Assembly (NCBI GenBank): GCA_026545225.1
Contig: CM048850.1
Location: 29,193,797 to 29,257,796 of the forward strand
Reading direction: 5' to 3'
DNA: 64,000 bases
DNA from: Cornus controversa
Taxonomy: Eukaryota; Streptophyta; Magnoliopsida; Cornales; Cornaceae
The translations under genes and the position numbers were made by a program. The notes below the pieces were generated by a model that had not been told where the DNA came from, searched no databases, and saw only the letters and a program-made list of their open reading frames with translations. Positions 1 through 10,679 of this stretch are shown here, piece after piece. How positions within the stretch are numbered: the first letter of the stretch is position 1; every line of letters begins with the position of its first letter.

Positions 1-2060
1 CAATCTCGTACGTACAATCCCCTAAGACCTCGCACGTGGTCCCATATTTCCTCCCTAAATAATTCTCCAATTTCACTTGAACAAAAGCACTTAGTCATAC
101 ACTTCGATGCATCGAAGTGGTGACTTCGATGCATCGAACCTGCAATCCATCGACCAAGATGTGAAGTATCCTGCGACCCGTACTGGATTTTTATACGGAA
201 TCCTCATCTTTAATTGTTGATGCATCGAAGTATTTCTTCGATGCATCGAACTCACCTAGCCTGGAACACTAACGAAACACAAAGTGATAACAATCACCAT
301 TATCTTCGCAATCCATTCTTCTAATGAATAATCATATAACATGATTATATTCCCAACAAATTCCCAAACAACCTCAAAGTGAGAAACCATCACCATTTAA
401 CACCACCACATACACTTGCAACACAAAAATGATAATTCACGCATTATCATACACCTCTTGCAACAAAACATCATTTTTACATAATCTTCACAAGTTAGCA
501 AATTTATCACATATAATTGAAGTATAACACTTCTAAACTAATTCACATGCCACAAGTCAGCATGGACGTCCATACACATGTCTCCAAAAATGATATTCTT
601 CTACTCTAGGTCCAACTCATAGTTGTACATCCTCAACCACCTTCTTGCCATGTCCTGAAAATGTTAGTGTAGGGGGATGAACAATTTTCAACGGGCTCAA
701 GCTTAATGTATTGTGCAATCCATTCAAGGCCACATTTCATATTCCATGCATAAAACATAACTCATGTCTATCAACTACATGTCATGCTCCCTAACATTTC
801 TAATTACAAGCTTAAAAGTTCAATTCGTTCACATAATGGCATACACATCAATTATAACTTGATAACCATATAAACGTAATTCGTACACATAGCATATTTT
901 CATCATACGTATAGCATATGATAAAGATCGAAAATGGATAAATATCCACACATGTCATGTAATTCACTTAAGTTACACATAAGACTCAACACACCTTCTC
1001 AGATTTGGTTCAGCTTAAAAAAACACACAAGATAGGTACCGAAGTCCCATATCTCAAGTTCATGGTTATTGGGGCTACTAACCCATTGGTTACCACCCAT
1101 TTTCTTGCACAAATTTGAGGTTTTTCAACCCCAGATGATATGTTCCCCTATTACTTTCCTGCGAGCCACTTCCGAGACACACCCCACACTCACACAAAAT
1201 AGTTCACATTTTTGCATACACATTCACAAGTTCTATGCATTGCACCCATTATATGTCCTAGTTCAATCCTAGTATGTCACACAATTCTCATAAGAATATA
1301 TATAGATACTTAACCCCTAAAAGATAGGTTTTCATCATTTTTCTCCCAAAATTCCATATATGCAATTGAAGCTCTATTTTGCACATATATACAATTCATG
1401 CAATATAAAACATATATTAATCATTTCTAGCAAGAGAAACATATATACATCACTTTAAAATATAAATCTCATCACAAATCATACATTTTCATATATCACA
1501 TGAAAAGAAAACATCTATTTTATGCTTAGACATAAAATATCACTTGAATAAGAAGACACAACACACACCCTCTAGCTCAATAGATTTAGTTTTAAGCTAT
1601 CTTACACTTTTACAAATCCCAAATTTACCTAACCACGAATTTGTTACGTTCCGAGCGAAGCCCTTGTAGCGTAGAACACACTTCCCATCTTCGATGCCTT
1701 CTAAATCAAGCCCTAACATCTTCTAATTCTAGAGAGAAGAAGAAGAACACAAAGAAGAGAGAGAAGAGAGGTTCACGGCTGATTTGGGAGAGAAAATAAG
1801 CTATAAATATCTATTTTCCAGATATTTATAAGCCCTAGGGCACAAAAAGACCAAAACGCCCCTGGTTCACTTAACGTACCTTCCTAACCTCCGTTTTTGA
1901 ATCGAAAGAAGTTATGAAATTGAAATCACTTCTATGTCCCTCCAATTATTCTATTTGGTCTATAACCAAAAATAAAATTTTTTGAAAAAATATCCGAATC
2001 TCCAAACTCATTAAACCTCATCCCGGGACTCCCGTTGACCAAAAAGTCAGACTTTTTCAA
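1..2060 (-). mobile_element. LTR-like sequence, probably Ty3/gypsy, reading on the minus strand
   Basis: No reading frame of any quality is present. On the minus strand a TATA-like stretch (1802-1830) is followed by a CT-rich leader (plus-strand GA-rich tract at 1730-1790), the usual order of U3 promoter and R region in a plant gypsy LTR. The TATA stretch is itself an 11-bp inverted repeat (TATAAATATCT at 1802-1812, its reverse complement at 1820-1830). The low end runs off the window, so boundaries and family are uncertain. It is an old copy with no coding part visible. Confidence 0.35.
101..250. repeat. Palindromic-word cassette 1 (TTCGATGCATCGAA, four copies in two pairs)
   Basis: A perfect 18-bp palindrome lies at 101-118, and the same core is repeated at 125-138, at about 217-230 (one arm shortened) and at 237-250. 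The copies form two close pairs separated by about 80 bp. The function is unknown. A worn version of one pair, with the same spacing, is present at 62402-62435. Confidence 0.8.
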
Positions 2061-2149
2061 AAGTTTCCAAAATATTCCAAAACCCTAAAACAACTCTCTA
2101 AACATGTTTCTCATATTCAAAACACATTAAATATCATTTAAAATGCATT

Positions 2150-2560
2150 TAAAGTAATAAATGATAAAAAAAAATGAGAACCGACCAAAATTGGGCACGA
2201 TCTCTACATGGTGAGATGTAAACCTTCTCTTTATGACACTATTGTTGAAATTCACTTTATTGGTGAGTATGTTTGTTGGTTTAAACCAAGAGTGATTTAT
2301 TCTTCTTGATTGTAAATCTCTACTTGTCTCTAGAGAAGAAACTTGTGCACCCATTATTCTTGCATAATGGAAGTTTGAATCGGGCTACGGTCGTCGTAGT
2401 TTTTTCCCCCTTGCGGATTTTCTTCACATAAAGCTTGGTTACTTGTGGATGATTTTTATTATTGTTGTTTGGCCTATAAAAATCTTATAATTGAAGTGCG
2501 GGCGTGCTAGGAACTTGTTCAGTTCCAATTGAAGATTTAAACTAGTTTCTAGTTAAAAAG
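2150..2560 (+). mobile_element. Copia-type LTR fragment (R-U5-like)
   Basis: The stretch around 2380-2450 has the thymine-rich 'gtagttttttcccccttgcgg' kind of signature followed by a cytosine-poor U5, seen at the 3' end of many plant Copia LTRs. No coding sequence, primer site or target duplication was found, so this is an unconfirmed remnant. From 2561 to 3106 I see only AT-rich sequence with no gene. Confidence 0.35.
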
Positions 2561-3106
2561 TAAGGATCAGGCAATTATTGGGAAGGTTTGAAATGACCTC
2601 CTTTCAAAGGTTCTTTTTTGCCTTTGAGATCGAAGGAATTTTAGGATATTTTAAATGGAAAAGAAATATGAGACAAGAAAATTAGAGGAATTAAAAGGAC
2701 AGGACAAGGAAATTAAATGAATTGAAAGGACTGGGCAATAAAAGTAAACAATTGAAGAACAGTTTCTGAAATTTAACTATTGAAGTGCTGGACTTGGAAG
2801 AAAATTCAACAAAAACATAATGTATAATCAAAAGTGCAGGACATTGGATTAAAATTTATTGAAATACATTGTTGGAATGTAAAAGATAACAAAGTTGGTG
2901 ACTTTGAATTGAAATGTTGTTGTGTGCGTTGTGCAGGGTTTGCAAGTGAAAACTAAGTGTCCTATTTATAAAGCTTTCTGATCGCGGATACTGACAGCAA
3001 TTTCCACCGATAGTTATCACTTTTCACATGGACCAATTAGTTGGTACATGATTCATACTTTCTCTGTACCTAATGCCTTACTCAGGCAATTGATCCTTAA
3101 TATTCT

Positions 3107-3500
3107 CATTCAGCTTAAATTGTTATTTTTATTTGTTGAATGTTTCTCTTATAGTGCTTTAATTGCATGCCCTTTCTATTAAGGTTAAGAGTGTGCTGAA
3201 TTTCTATTTCTTCATTTTCTTTTTATCTCTGTTGTCTCCTAATATCTCTCATTCATGTTCTACCGCTACAATCAATGAATTGGACAAATAAGTGAAATCG
3301 ACGAGCAGAACAATGAGCTCTTGATCCCCTAGTTTATGTTAAAATTGAAAGAATTGAAGTCTATGTGGGAAATAATTTTATTATTAGTAATTGTGGAGAG
3401 AAAAATAGGTATTTGGTTGAAATTTCAAGTGATTATATCTAAAATAATGGTATTGGAAGTGCAAGTTAAGATATGAAAGAAGTTGTAATTTAATATCTTT
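3107..3500 (+). repeat. Dispersed repeat, copy 1
   Basis: About 390 bp, starting CATTCAGCTTAAATTGTT, matches 30838-31228 along its whole length with roughly 85-90% identity by eye. There is no open frame. It is probably a fragment of an unclassified transposon; no terminal repeats could be identified in either copy. The second copy lies just after the carboxylesterase gene. Confidence 0.8.
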
Positions 3501-3540
3501 AATAGTGGAGGAAATTAGTGTATTTGGTTAGGGTCTTTTG

Positions 3541-5063
3541 TGTGAAGCCCACTCTCGCTAGCGGAGAGTGGAGGAGAGTGAGAGGTCGTGGGGTGGCGGT
3601 TGGACTGTCAAAAATACCATTGGAGTCCAGTCACTGAGGCCAGTCCATTGGCCCCACTCCTGGGTCCAACCAGAATAAAATAATATATTTTATTAATTTT
3701 TAAGTAATTTTATGATATGAAAAATTAGGAAAAGAATTAAATAAATTCTGCAAATTATTAAAAATTCCAGAATAATATAATTTCTCATAATGAACCTAAA
3801 TTGTATTGAAATACAGATATTAGATAATGTCCAAGTAGTTTAATCCAATTAAAACCCAAAAAGTAGGTTTTTGGTGCACTTAATTGGAGAGTACAGAGAA
3901 ATGGTAAAGAGTTAGGTTTTGAAATTTTACCAAGACCTATATTTGATGTTAAGGAATTTTCAAAAGTTTTGTACTCTCACTGGTTGATTCTTGTATATCT
4001 TAAATAGTAATTAAGTGTATAAGAACACATTGATAATTGATTAAAATTGTTTAATGTTGCATGTGTTTGATAAATCAGTATAATTGGTAATTAATGGATG
4101 TTATCTGATTAGTTGGAGGGTAGTCCGGGACTAATCCTACGAGGACATTGTTAGGCATGGTCCGGGATCAGCCTATTTGGAAGTGCACTATCTTTTTTGT
4201 ATGGCCATCAGGTTGAGCGTACCCTTATTATGTGAACATGATCCGGGACCATCTGGGTGAATAAACATACAAACCCAGTCACATGTGTGATCTTCGATAG
4301 TCTGGGACTATGGGATGCACACCATTTTGTTGGCTGAGCTACCATTTTATTGGAGGGGAGCCCGTGGCTCATGTGAGAACTTAAAAAGAATTAATCAAGA
4401 AGATTAATTGATTTACAGTTCATAATTGGAAAAAATGTGACATTGATTAAATTGTGAGAAATTTTAGTTTAGATATAGTAATTAGTGATATATTAAGTAT
4501 TATATGATATTAACGATAGCAACGTATGAAAATTCATAAAATGACTTGAAACAAGTTATACATGATCAATGTATATCTTATATGAGATTGTGTATTTTTT
4601 TATATGTTAATTGATGTTAATTTAATTAATTGATTTTGAGATAATAAAAATGGTTGTTGTGAGTTACTTTTATATATGATAATATAAGGTCGAGTTAATT
4701 TGCTGAGCAGTGATTGTGTTTAGCGAGACTCTTGTTGAGCTTGTTAGCTCACTCCTTTGACAACTTTCAGGAACTTGTTGGGTATACATGTGTAAGAGAC
4801 CAATGGTGGAGATGGAGATCATCTAGTTATTTTCTTATTTTCAGTTACTTCTGTTATTGAGAACTCATGTAACGAGGATGATATTAGTTGGTGAAATTTT
4901 AGTTAGTGTTGATGTATAGATTTATTTAGTATTTAATGGTATTATTGAATGAAGATAATTTCATTTAATGTTTTAAGGTTGATTGTGGATGATGTATTTA
5001 AGCCATGCTCTAGATTTAAGTATGAGATGAGGGTTTCCTGTGTTTAAATTTGGGGGCGTGATA
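3541..5063 (+). mobile_element. LTR of a Tekay-like Ty3/gypsy element (3' portion)
   Basis: The sequence ends GGGGCGTGATA directly before a methionine-initiator-type primer-binding site, the arrangement of Tekay/Del elements. Inside it the motif TCCGGGA recurs several times (4120-4310). The text near 3640-3700 resembles, in the other orientation, the LTR at 35487-38225. The left boundary is not clear. It is an old, broken copy. Confidence 0.55.
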
Positions 5064-5066
5064 ATT

Positions 5067-5078
5067 TGGTATCAGAGC
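5067..5078 (+). other. Primer-binding site (tRNA-iMet type)
   Basis: TGGTATCAGAGC is the complement of the 3' end of initiator tRNA-Met, which primes reverse transcription in many plant LTR elements. It lies 3 bp after the LTR end. Confidence 0.8.
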
Positions 5079-6458
5079 TTAGGTTTGGAGATTCTCGGGA
5101 AGAGAAGTAGAAGTAGAATTATGAATAAGAGCAATATTGAGGAAATAGAGAAGAGATTCATTGCATAGATAATTGTCTATTACAAAAATTATACACTAGT
5201 GATATGTCATTTAAGAATTTAAGTCTATTGGTTACGTCTATTTAGTTTACTTTGGAGGTTTAAGGACTTGGTATTATATTTGGTGATTGATGATCTTCTA
5301 GTTACTTTGGGTAATCATTAATTATTACATAGAGTTGGTACAATTATTCTCAATAGTGACATCTATACTTATTTATCTATTTATTAACATGAATAAGTTT
5401 GATCACTAAAATCCGGTACTGGTAGATTTTTGTTGAAATGGTTTTATTATATATTTATTTATTAAATATATTATTTTTCACAAAGGAAAACTTTTATGTG
5501 ATCAAACGAAGGATGTTAATAATGGAGGAATTGTCATAATTAGTGTAACAATTAGAAGATAAAGATAAGAGACTCGTAGTTTTTAAATGTGAGGTAATAT
5601 TCTTGAATTAAGGTTTCTTCTAAAGAGGGTAGAGAACTATGACAAAAATGTAATGACCTACAATTCATTGATAATGAGAAGGTCTAATTTGGAGATGCAT
5701 GAGTGCAATTTAGAGAAATTTAAATTGTGAATTCATGAGATGAGGGATAGAGTTAAGATGAGCGTTTCTCTATTCTATGAGTTTTGTCTAGGTTCATTGT
5801 ATAGAAGATAATTTATCGGTTGAATTATATAATTATGCATATGTGTGTAATCAGAGTTGCGTAGCGAAAGCATGATGAGATCTTGGAATGGTATTGTGGA
5901 GTTAAGTATCAGTTCCAAGCCAAAGACTTTTTGACTATAGTCATGATTGACTTCATAATGAGTTGGAATCCAACTAGGAATGAATTGCAGGTCAAATTAT
6001 CTTGTACAAGTACAATTTTGTTGTTGGAATGTTTTGTATGAATCTAAATATTAATGAATTAAAATGTTTTGCATGAGTGCAATGTGCACTATTGTCATTG
6101 GTTGAGTTGAGATAACTCTAGGTATTAAATAATTGATGATAATAGTGGTTAGTTAGAATAAAAATAATAAACAAGTGTAATGAGTAACATTTGTTATAAA
6201 ACTAATCGTAGGGTATACGTTGACTCTCATAAATTTTTTTAGTTTTTTTTTATGTGGTGTTTAGATGACGATTATGTCTTTAAATGTGAGTAAACATACT
6301 AATTGTTAGAACTTGTATGAGACTTATTTAAGTGAGTCCTAGGAAAAAGATTCTTACCCCTTATGACGATATAAATGTTTTAGTTTTACCATTTAAGATT
6401 AATGGTTTATTTGATATTTGATCACGAAATGTACTTCGAAACAAATATAGTGCATTAA
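5079..6458 (+). mobile_element. Degenerate internal remnant after the primer site
   Basis: This AT-rich stretch follows the primer-binding site and so should be the leader and gag region of the Tekay-like element. I cannot recognise any Gag motif and no long frame survives. The Tat element is inserted at its right end. Confidence 0.4.
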
Positions 6459-6463
6459 TGTGG

Positions 6464-6882
6464 TGTAGGTACAGAAAATTGTTCAACTGATAATCGCCAA
6501 ACAATTCAATGTCCACCCCCAAAAATCATGAACATAATGTTTTAGAGAAAGAGAAAAGATCTTGCGAGAGGTGGATTCGAGAATTCCTTTCATTGATAGT
6601 TTCATGAATATTTATACAAGTAGGAATTCAAATCCTTTTTGGACTTGAATTTCCTTGTTGATAGATAACCTTTTTCTTAAGGAATTCGGATTCCTTTTTG
6701 AGTTGTAAGTCTCCTTTTGATTTGGCCTTTGCAGCCTTGGGGTGGGGCAACTAGGCCCTTGACAATTAATGACCCAGCCCTTTTGGATTTTCTGCTGATA
6801 CATGGGTTCAAGTTGATGCGAGCCTGGTCCGTTTTCTGTATCAGTTCCACCCATTGGACCGAGTGTTAATTTTGCCCCTACA
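6464..6882 (-). repeat. 3' LTR of the Tat element
   Basis: This 419-bp repeat pairs with 17599-17991. Both start TGTAGGTA and end in CTACA, a short inverted terminus. It lies beside the target duplication. Confidence 0.88.
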
Positions 6883-7192
6883 CATTGCCCCTAATTCCCT
6901 TCAGTTTATGAAAATTTTCATAATCAAGGGAATTCATTTGGGTTCTATCAGAATCTCTCTATTTGCATCGAGGTTCATCATTTAATGCTGGCTGCTAGCG
7001 ACGATGCAGAGCACATAAGTTTCTTCCTTCACGTTTCCTCTTGCTTAAACTTGTCATTTTTCAGCCACAAATCTTCTGCGATTGCCTGACTTATTTTTCA
7101 GATTCATCTTCTTTGACTTTCTTGGCGTCAATTTGTCGCTTCAGATCAGTTTTTGCCTGTTCGCTTTTACCACTTTTTTTTTTCTTTTAAAA

Positions 7193-9107
7193 ATGTCTTC
7201 TAGTGACATCGATCGTATATTTTCTAACAACCAAGAGATTGACATGTCTAGTTCCTCTCACCCTGTTGCAGAGATTGCCCATCCTGCCGAGGTGATTGGA
7301 GATGTGGTCACATCTAATCAAGGTGTGGTCGCCACTCTGGTGACAAGGCTATTGGCTGACCTTGATAAGGTCAGAAAAGAATGTAAAGTCCCCAGCAAGG
7401 TTACCATTAAAGGCTACCCTCTGGATTTCGACTATAGTACTGGAGAAGGAGTTAATGATGGAGAAGTGCTTTCTTGATTTCCCATCTGAAAACCTTTAAA
7501 TTTATCATTCATCCTTTTTTTTAGTATTTTTTTGTTCAAACTGAAGCTTGCGTCGCTTTAGTTAAACTCTAATTTTTTTAAAATCATTTCTTGCCTGCTC
7601 TCCTTGAACCACCTCCATAAACTTGACCTGAACCTGAACGATCTTCTATTCTGTTACTCTCTTCATAGGGTCAGATCAGAAGATAATCGTTACCACCTGT
7701 TCCCTAGCAATAAGGATAAGAGACTGTGTTATGGCCTTCCTACTTCTGACAAGTTGTGAAAAGAGAAACTGGTTCTTGTGAAGGGGCCATAGAATGTCAG
7801 AGCGGCCCAAAATTTCCCCATTTATCACGCTTTTGGCCATGTTGTGATTCCTCAGTTTTATTTTTCTGGCAAGTTTATAGGATTCCCTTCTCTTTTTGCT
7901 AAGAGTTTATATATTTTGTAATCTTGCTGTTTTTTTTCTACATTATGCAAACAAACGGATTGCTTATTTAAAAGAAAAGGTGTGGAGCCTTCGCCCTTCA
8001 GCGAATAAATATGAATCTCGTGGGCAACTTTGAATTAACACCATTGTCACTCACGTTGAGTCTTGCCATCTGTATCCAGCCTCGGACACAAAGATGGACC
8101 TTTTGGAGCCCAAGACTAGGAGGGGTTCTTCTGGTTCTGCCAAGGCAAAATTTGCAGAGGGGCATAAAGGCAAAGCCACTGTTCCTTCTTCTCCTCATAA
8201 GAGGGTCTCTTTTGCTGCTGCTCTGGCTCCCAAGCACCAGAAGCTGATGGCGAGCGCCATGAAGGGCCAGGGTTCTTTTGCCCTGACCTTGCCTAGTGCT
8301 GTTAGTGATATGGCTGATGAGCCGTACGTTGGCTCTTCTGACCAGTGGACTCCAGACTTGAAAAAGTCTGGTGGATCTTTCCGGACGGTGGGGGACTGTG
8401 GATGAGCTTTGCCAGCAAAGAGCCAACATAGATGAGCTTCTTACCAATGCACCTCATCATGCCATGAAGGTTTATTCCACCCCATTCTTTCATTTGGTTT
8501 ATCGTTCCTGATGCCTTTGTTTTTAATTTGATCTATTTTCTGTGATACATAGTGCATATATTACCCTCTCTTTTTGCAAAGCTCTGGAGGCCGAATGTCT
8601 GAACGGATGAAAGGCCGAAAACCTTGAGGGAAAGGAAAGGTGAAATCCCTGACCAAGTCCTTTACTGAAAAGTAGAAGGCGCTTGGTTATTTTGAACGGA
8701 GGGCGCTTGAAGCTAAGGAGAAGGCTATTGGGCTTGAGGCCTTGCTTCAAGTTTGCAGGGCTAGAGGCCTTGAAATGTATCAGAGGTTTATTTAGATCCC
8801 AGCCCTGAAGCTTGCTGACGGCTTCCGTTATGGCTTTGAGTAAGGAGAGAAGCCAGAAACTGAACGGGATTATATTGGGTCAGATGAGTTTGATGTTGAA
8901 CGGGCCATTGACTCATTTGGTGATTATAGCATTCCTCCTACTGGTGAAATTGAACGCCAGTTTCTAGAATTTCTAAAGAGCTCAAGCTCCATTCTTCGCT
9001 TTACTATCATTCCTTCAGTAGCTCCTGCTGCCTCTCTAGCTGCTGCCTTAGCTACCCCCATCTCTGCTGATCAATCTCTTGTGAAAGTGCCACCCCCAGA
9101 AAAATAA
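7193..9107 (+). pseudogene. Antisense gene in the 3' region of the Tat element (fossil)
   Basis: Coding-like sequence on the strand opposite to gag-pol runs between integrase and the 3' LTR. It begins with ATG at 7193 (MSSSDIDRIFSNNQEID) and resumes in open pieces near 8094-8405 (rich in Lys, Ser and Ala) and 8800-9107, which is acidic and ends in TAA. Extra antisense reading frames at this place are known in several Tat-lineage families, such as Grande and Retand, and their function is unknown. The pieces are separated by AT-rich stretches that could be introns. This copy looks broken in several places. The match to the known antisense proteins is inferred from position and orientation, not from recognised residues. 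Confidence 0.6.
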
Positions 9108-9409
9108 GGCACTTTGATTGTGGATTCCTTCGGTCCGGAATCTAGTAAAGAATGAGGGACAACTCTTCAAGGTTGATTTCTTTTGTTGGTTTTTTTTTGT
9201 AATGCTCAGAGATAGCCTTTTGCTTTAAGGGCAGACTTGTGGCCCCTTACTTTGTAATGAACATTTTTTCTTTGACTAATACAATCTTTTTTTTTTCTTG
9301 CTGCCAATTTTTGAGATACGGATTGACACCTCTGACAAATGCTTGTGTTGACAACTGCTTCAGCTAGATATGTTTGATTTCCTCCACTGAACTAGTGAGA
9401 TTTTTTGTG

Positions 9410-9962
9410 CAATCGGTCGTGTGGACCTTAGCATTGATAAGTGATAGGTCATTTAAGACCTTAGCTGAATTTGGGGCAAAGGCCTCTTTCTTTTAAATAA
9501 TCGGTCGTTTAAGACCTTATCTTTGATAATCGACTGGTTGTTTAAGACCTTAACTTTGATAATCGATCGGTTGAATAAGACCTTAGCTTTGATAAGTGAT
9601 CGGTCGTTTAAGCCCTTAGCTTGATTTGGGCTAAGGTCCTCTTTTTATCGGTCGTTTAAGACCCTAGCTTTGATAAACGGTCGGTCGTTTATGACCTTAG
9701 CTTGATTTGGGCCAATGGCCTCTTTTTATTAAGCGATCGGTCATTTAAGACATTAGGCTTGATAAGTGATTGGTCGTTTATGACCTTCGCTTTGATAAGC
9801 GATCGGTCATTTAAGACCTTAGCTTGATTTGCGATCGGTCGTTTAAGACCTTAGCTTGATTTGCGATCGATCGTTTAAGACCTTAGCTTGATAAGCGATC
9901 GGTCATTTAAGACCTTAGCTTTGATAAGCTATCGGTCATTTATGACCTTAGCTTGGATTTGG
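9410..9962. repeat. Tandem array of about 31-33-bp units
   Basis: The unit reads roughly GATCGGTCGTTTAAGACC followed by TTAGCTTTGATAAGC and occurs about a dozen times, with some units separated by a short GGCCTCTTTTTA-type spacer. Each unit contains a small inverted repeat (GGTC and GACC around GTTTAA). Arrays in the 3' untranslated part are a known habit of Tat/Ogre elements and can seed satellites. Confidence 0.85.
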
Positions 9963-10436
9963 GAAGTTGGTCATTGTTATTGGCCTAAAAGCAGGCATAG
10001 ATATGTAACGGCGCATCTTAGCTCTTTTGCACCGTTCCATGTCCACGCCATGCCCTTAAGGGCTTTGTTTCCATTTTTATACAGTAAAAGACATGGACTT
10101 TTATCCAATATGGGATTTCGTCTGTACACATATTCATAATGACCAACTAAAAATGGCTCTCATTAGATTTGAGGCCAATTATCGGGAAGGTGAATCCATT
10201 CCAAGAAAGACATGGGGCTGAATTGCCCATTTTTAAATTCAAGATTTCCTTTATATGATAAATTTCTCTTTATTTTTTTTTTTTGGAGAAAATTGGGAAT
10301 CTTTGCAAAATACGCCATGGTGGTCTTAGAGGTTAAAGTGCCTTTGAAATAAAGGCAAAAAAGAGGGCTAGGCATTGTCACTGTGTATTTCAAGGCCTAC
10401 ACAGTGATCATGCCTTGCCACGACTTTAGGACTTTC

Positions 10437-10469
10437 ACTCTATACTTTATTTAGTATAAAGTATAGAGT
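10437..10469. other. Perfect 14-bp-stem hairpin
   Basis: ACTCTATACTTTAT is followed after the loop TTAGT by its exact reverse complement. It lies in the non-coding part of the Tat element between the tandem array and the integrase region. It could be a small foldback insertion or an RNA structure near the end of the pol transcript. Confidence 0.75.
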
Positions 10470-10679
10470 CTTTTGTTCGATGTGGGACCATGTCCTATTT
10501 CTTTTTGACAATGATATCCTCTTTATTTTTTTTAAAGATACATTCTTTATTGATTCCTTCCATATCTCTTTGAGAATCAAAGGATAGTCTATCCAAAAGG
10601 AAGTACATAATTTAAACATGCTAGAATTTACACATAATACCTTTTTTAAATGGGTTGCATTCCAGGGTTTGGGGATTGC

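Noticed and set aside
5067-5078. Possible tRNA gene relic
   Set aside because: Only the 12-base primer complement is present; there is no cloverleaf around it. The same applies to 16921, 17580 and 49835.
7998-8447. 149-residue minus-strand frame
   Set aside because: It is antisense to the antisense gene pieces and has no domain; it is a shadow.
9410-9962. CRISPR-like or riboswitch-like repeat run
   Set aside because: It is a degenerate tandem array in the 3' part of a Tat element; there are no unique spacers of constant length.
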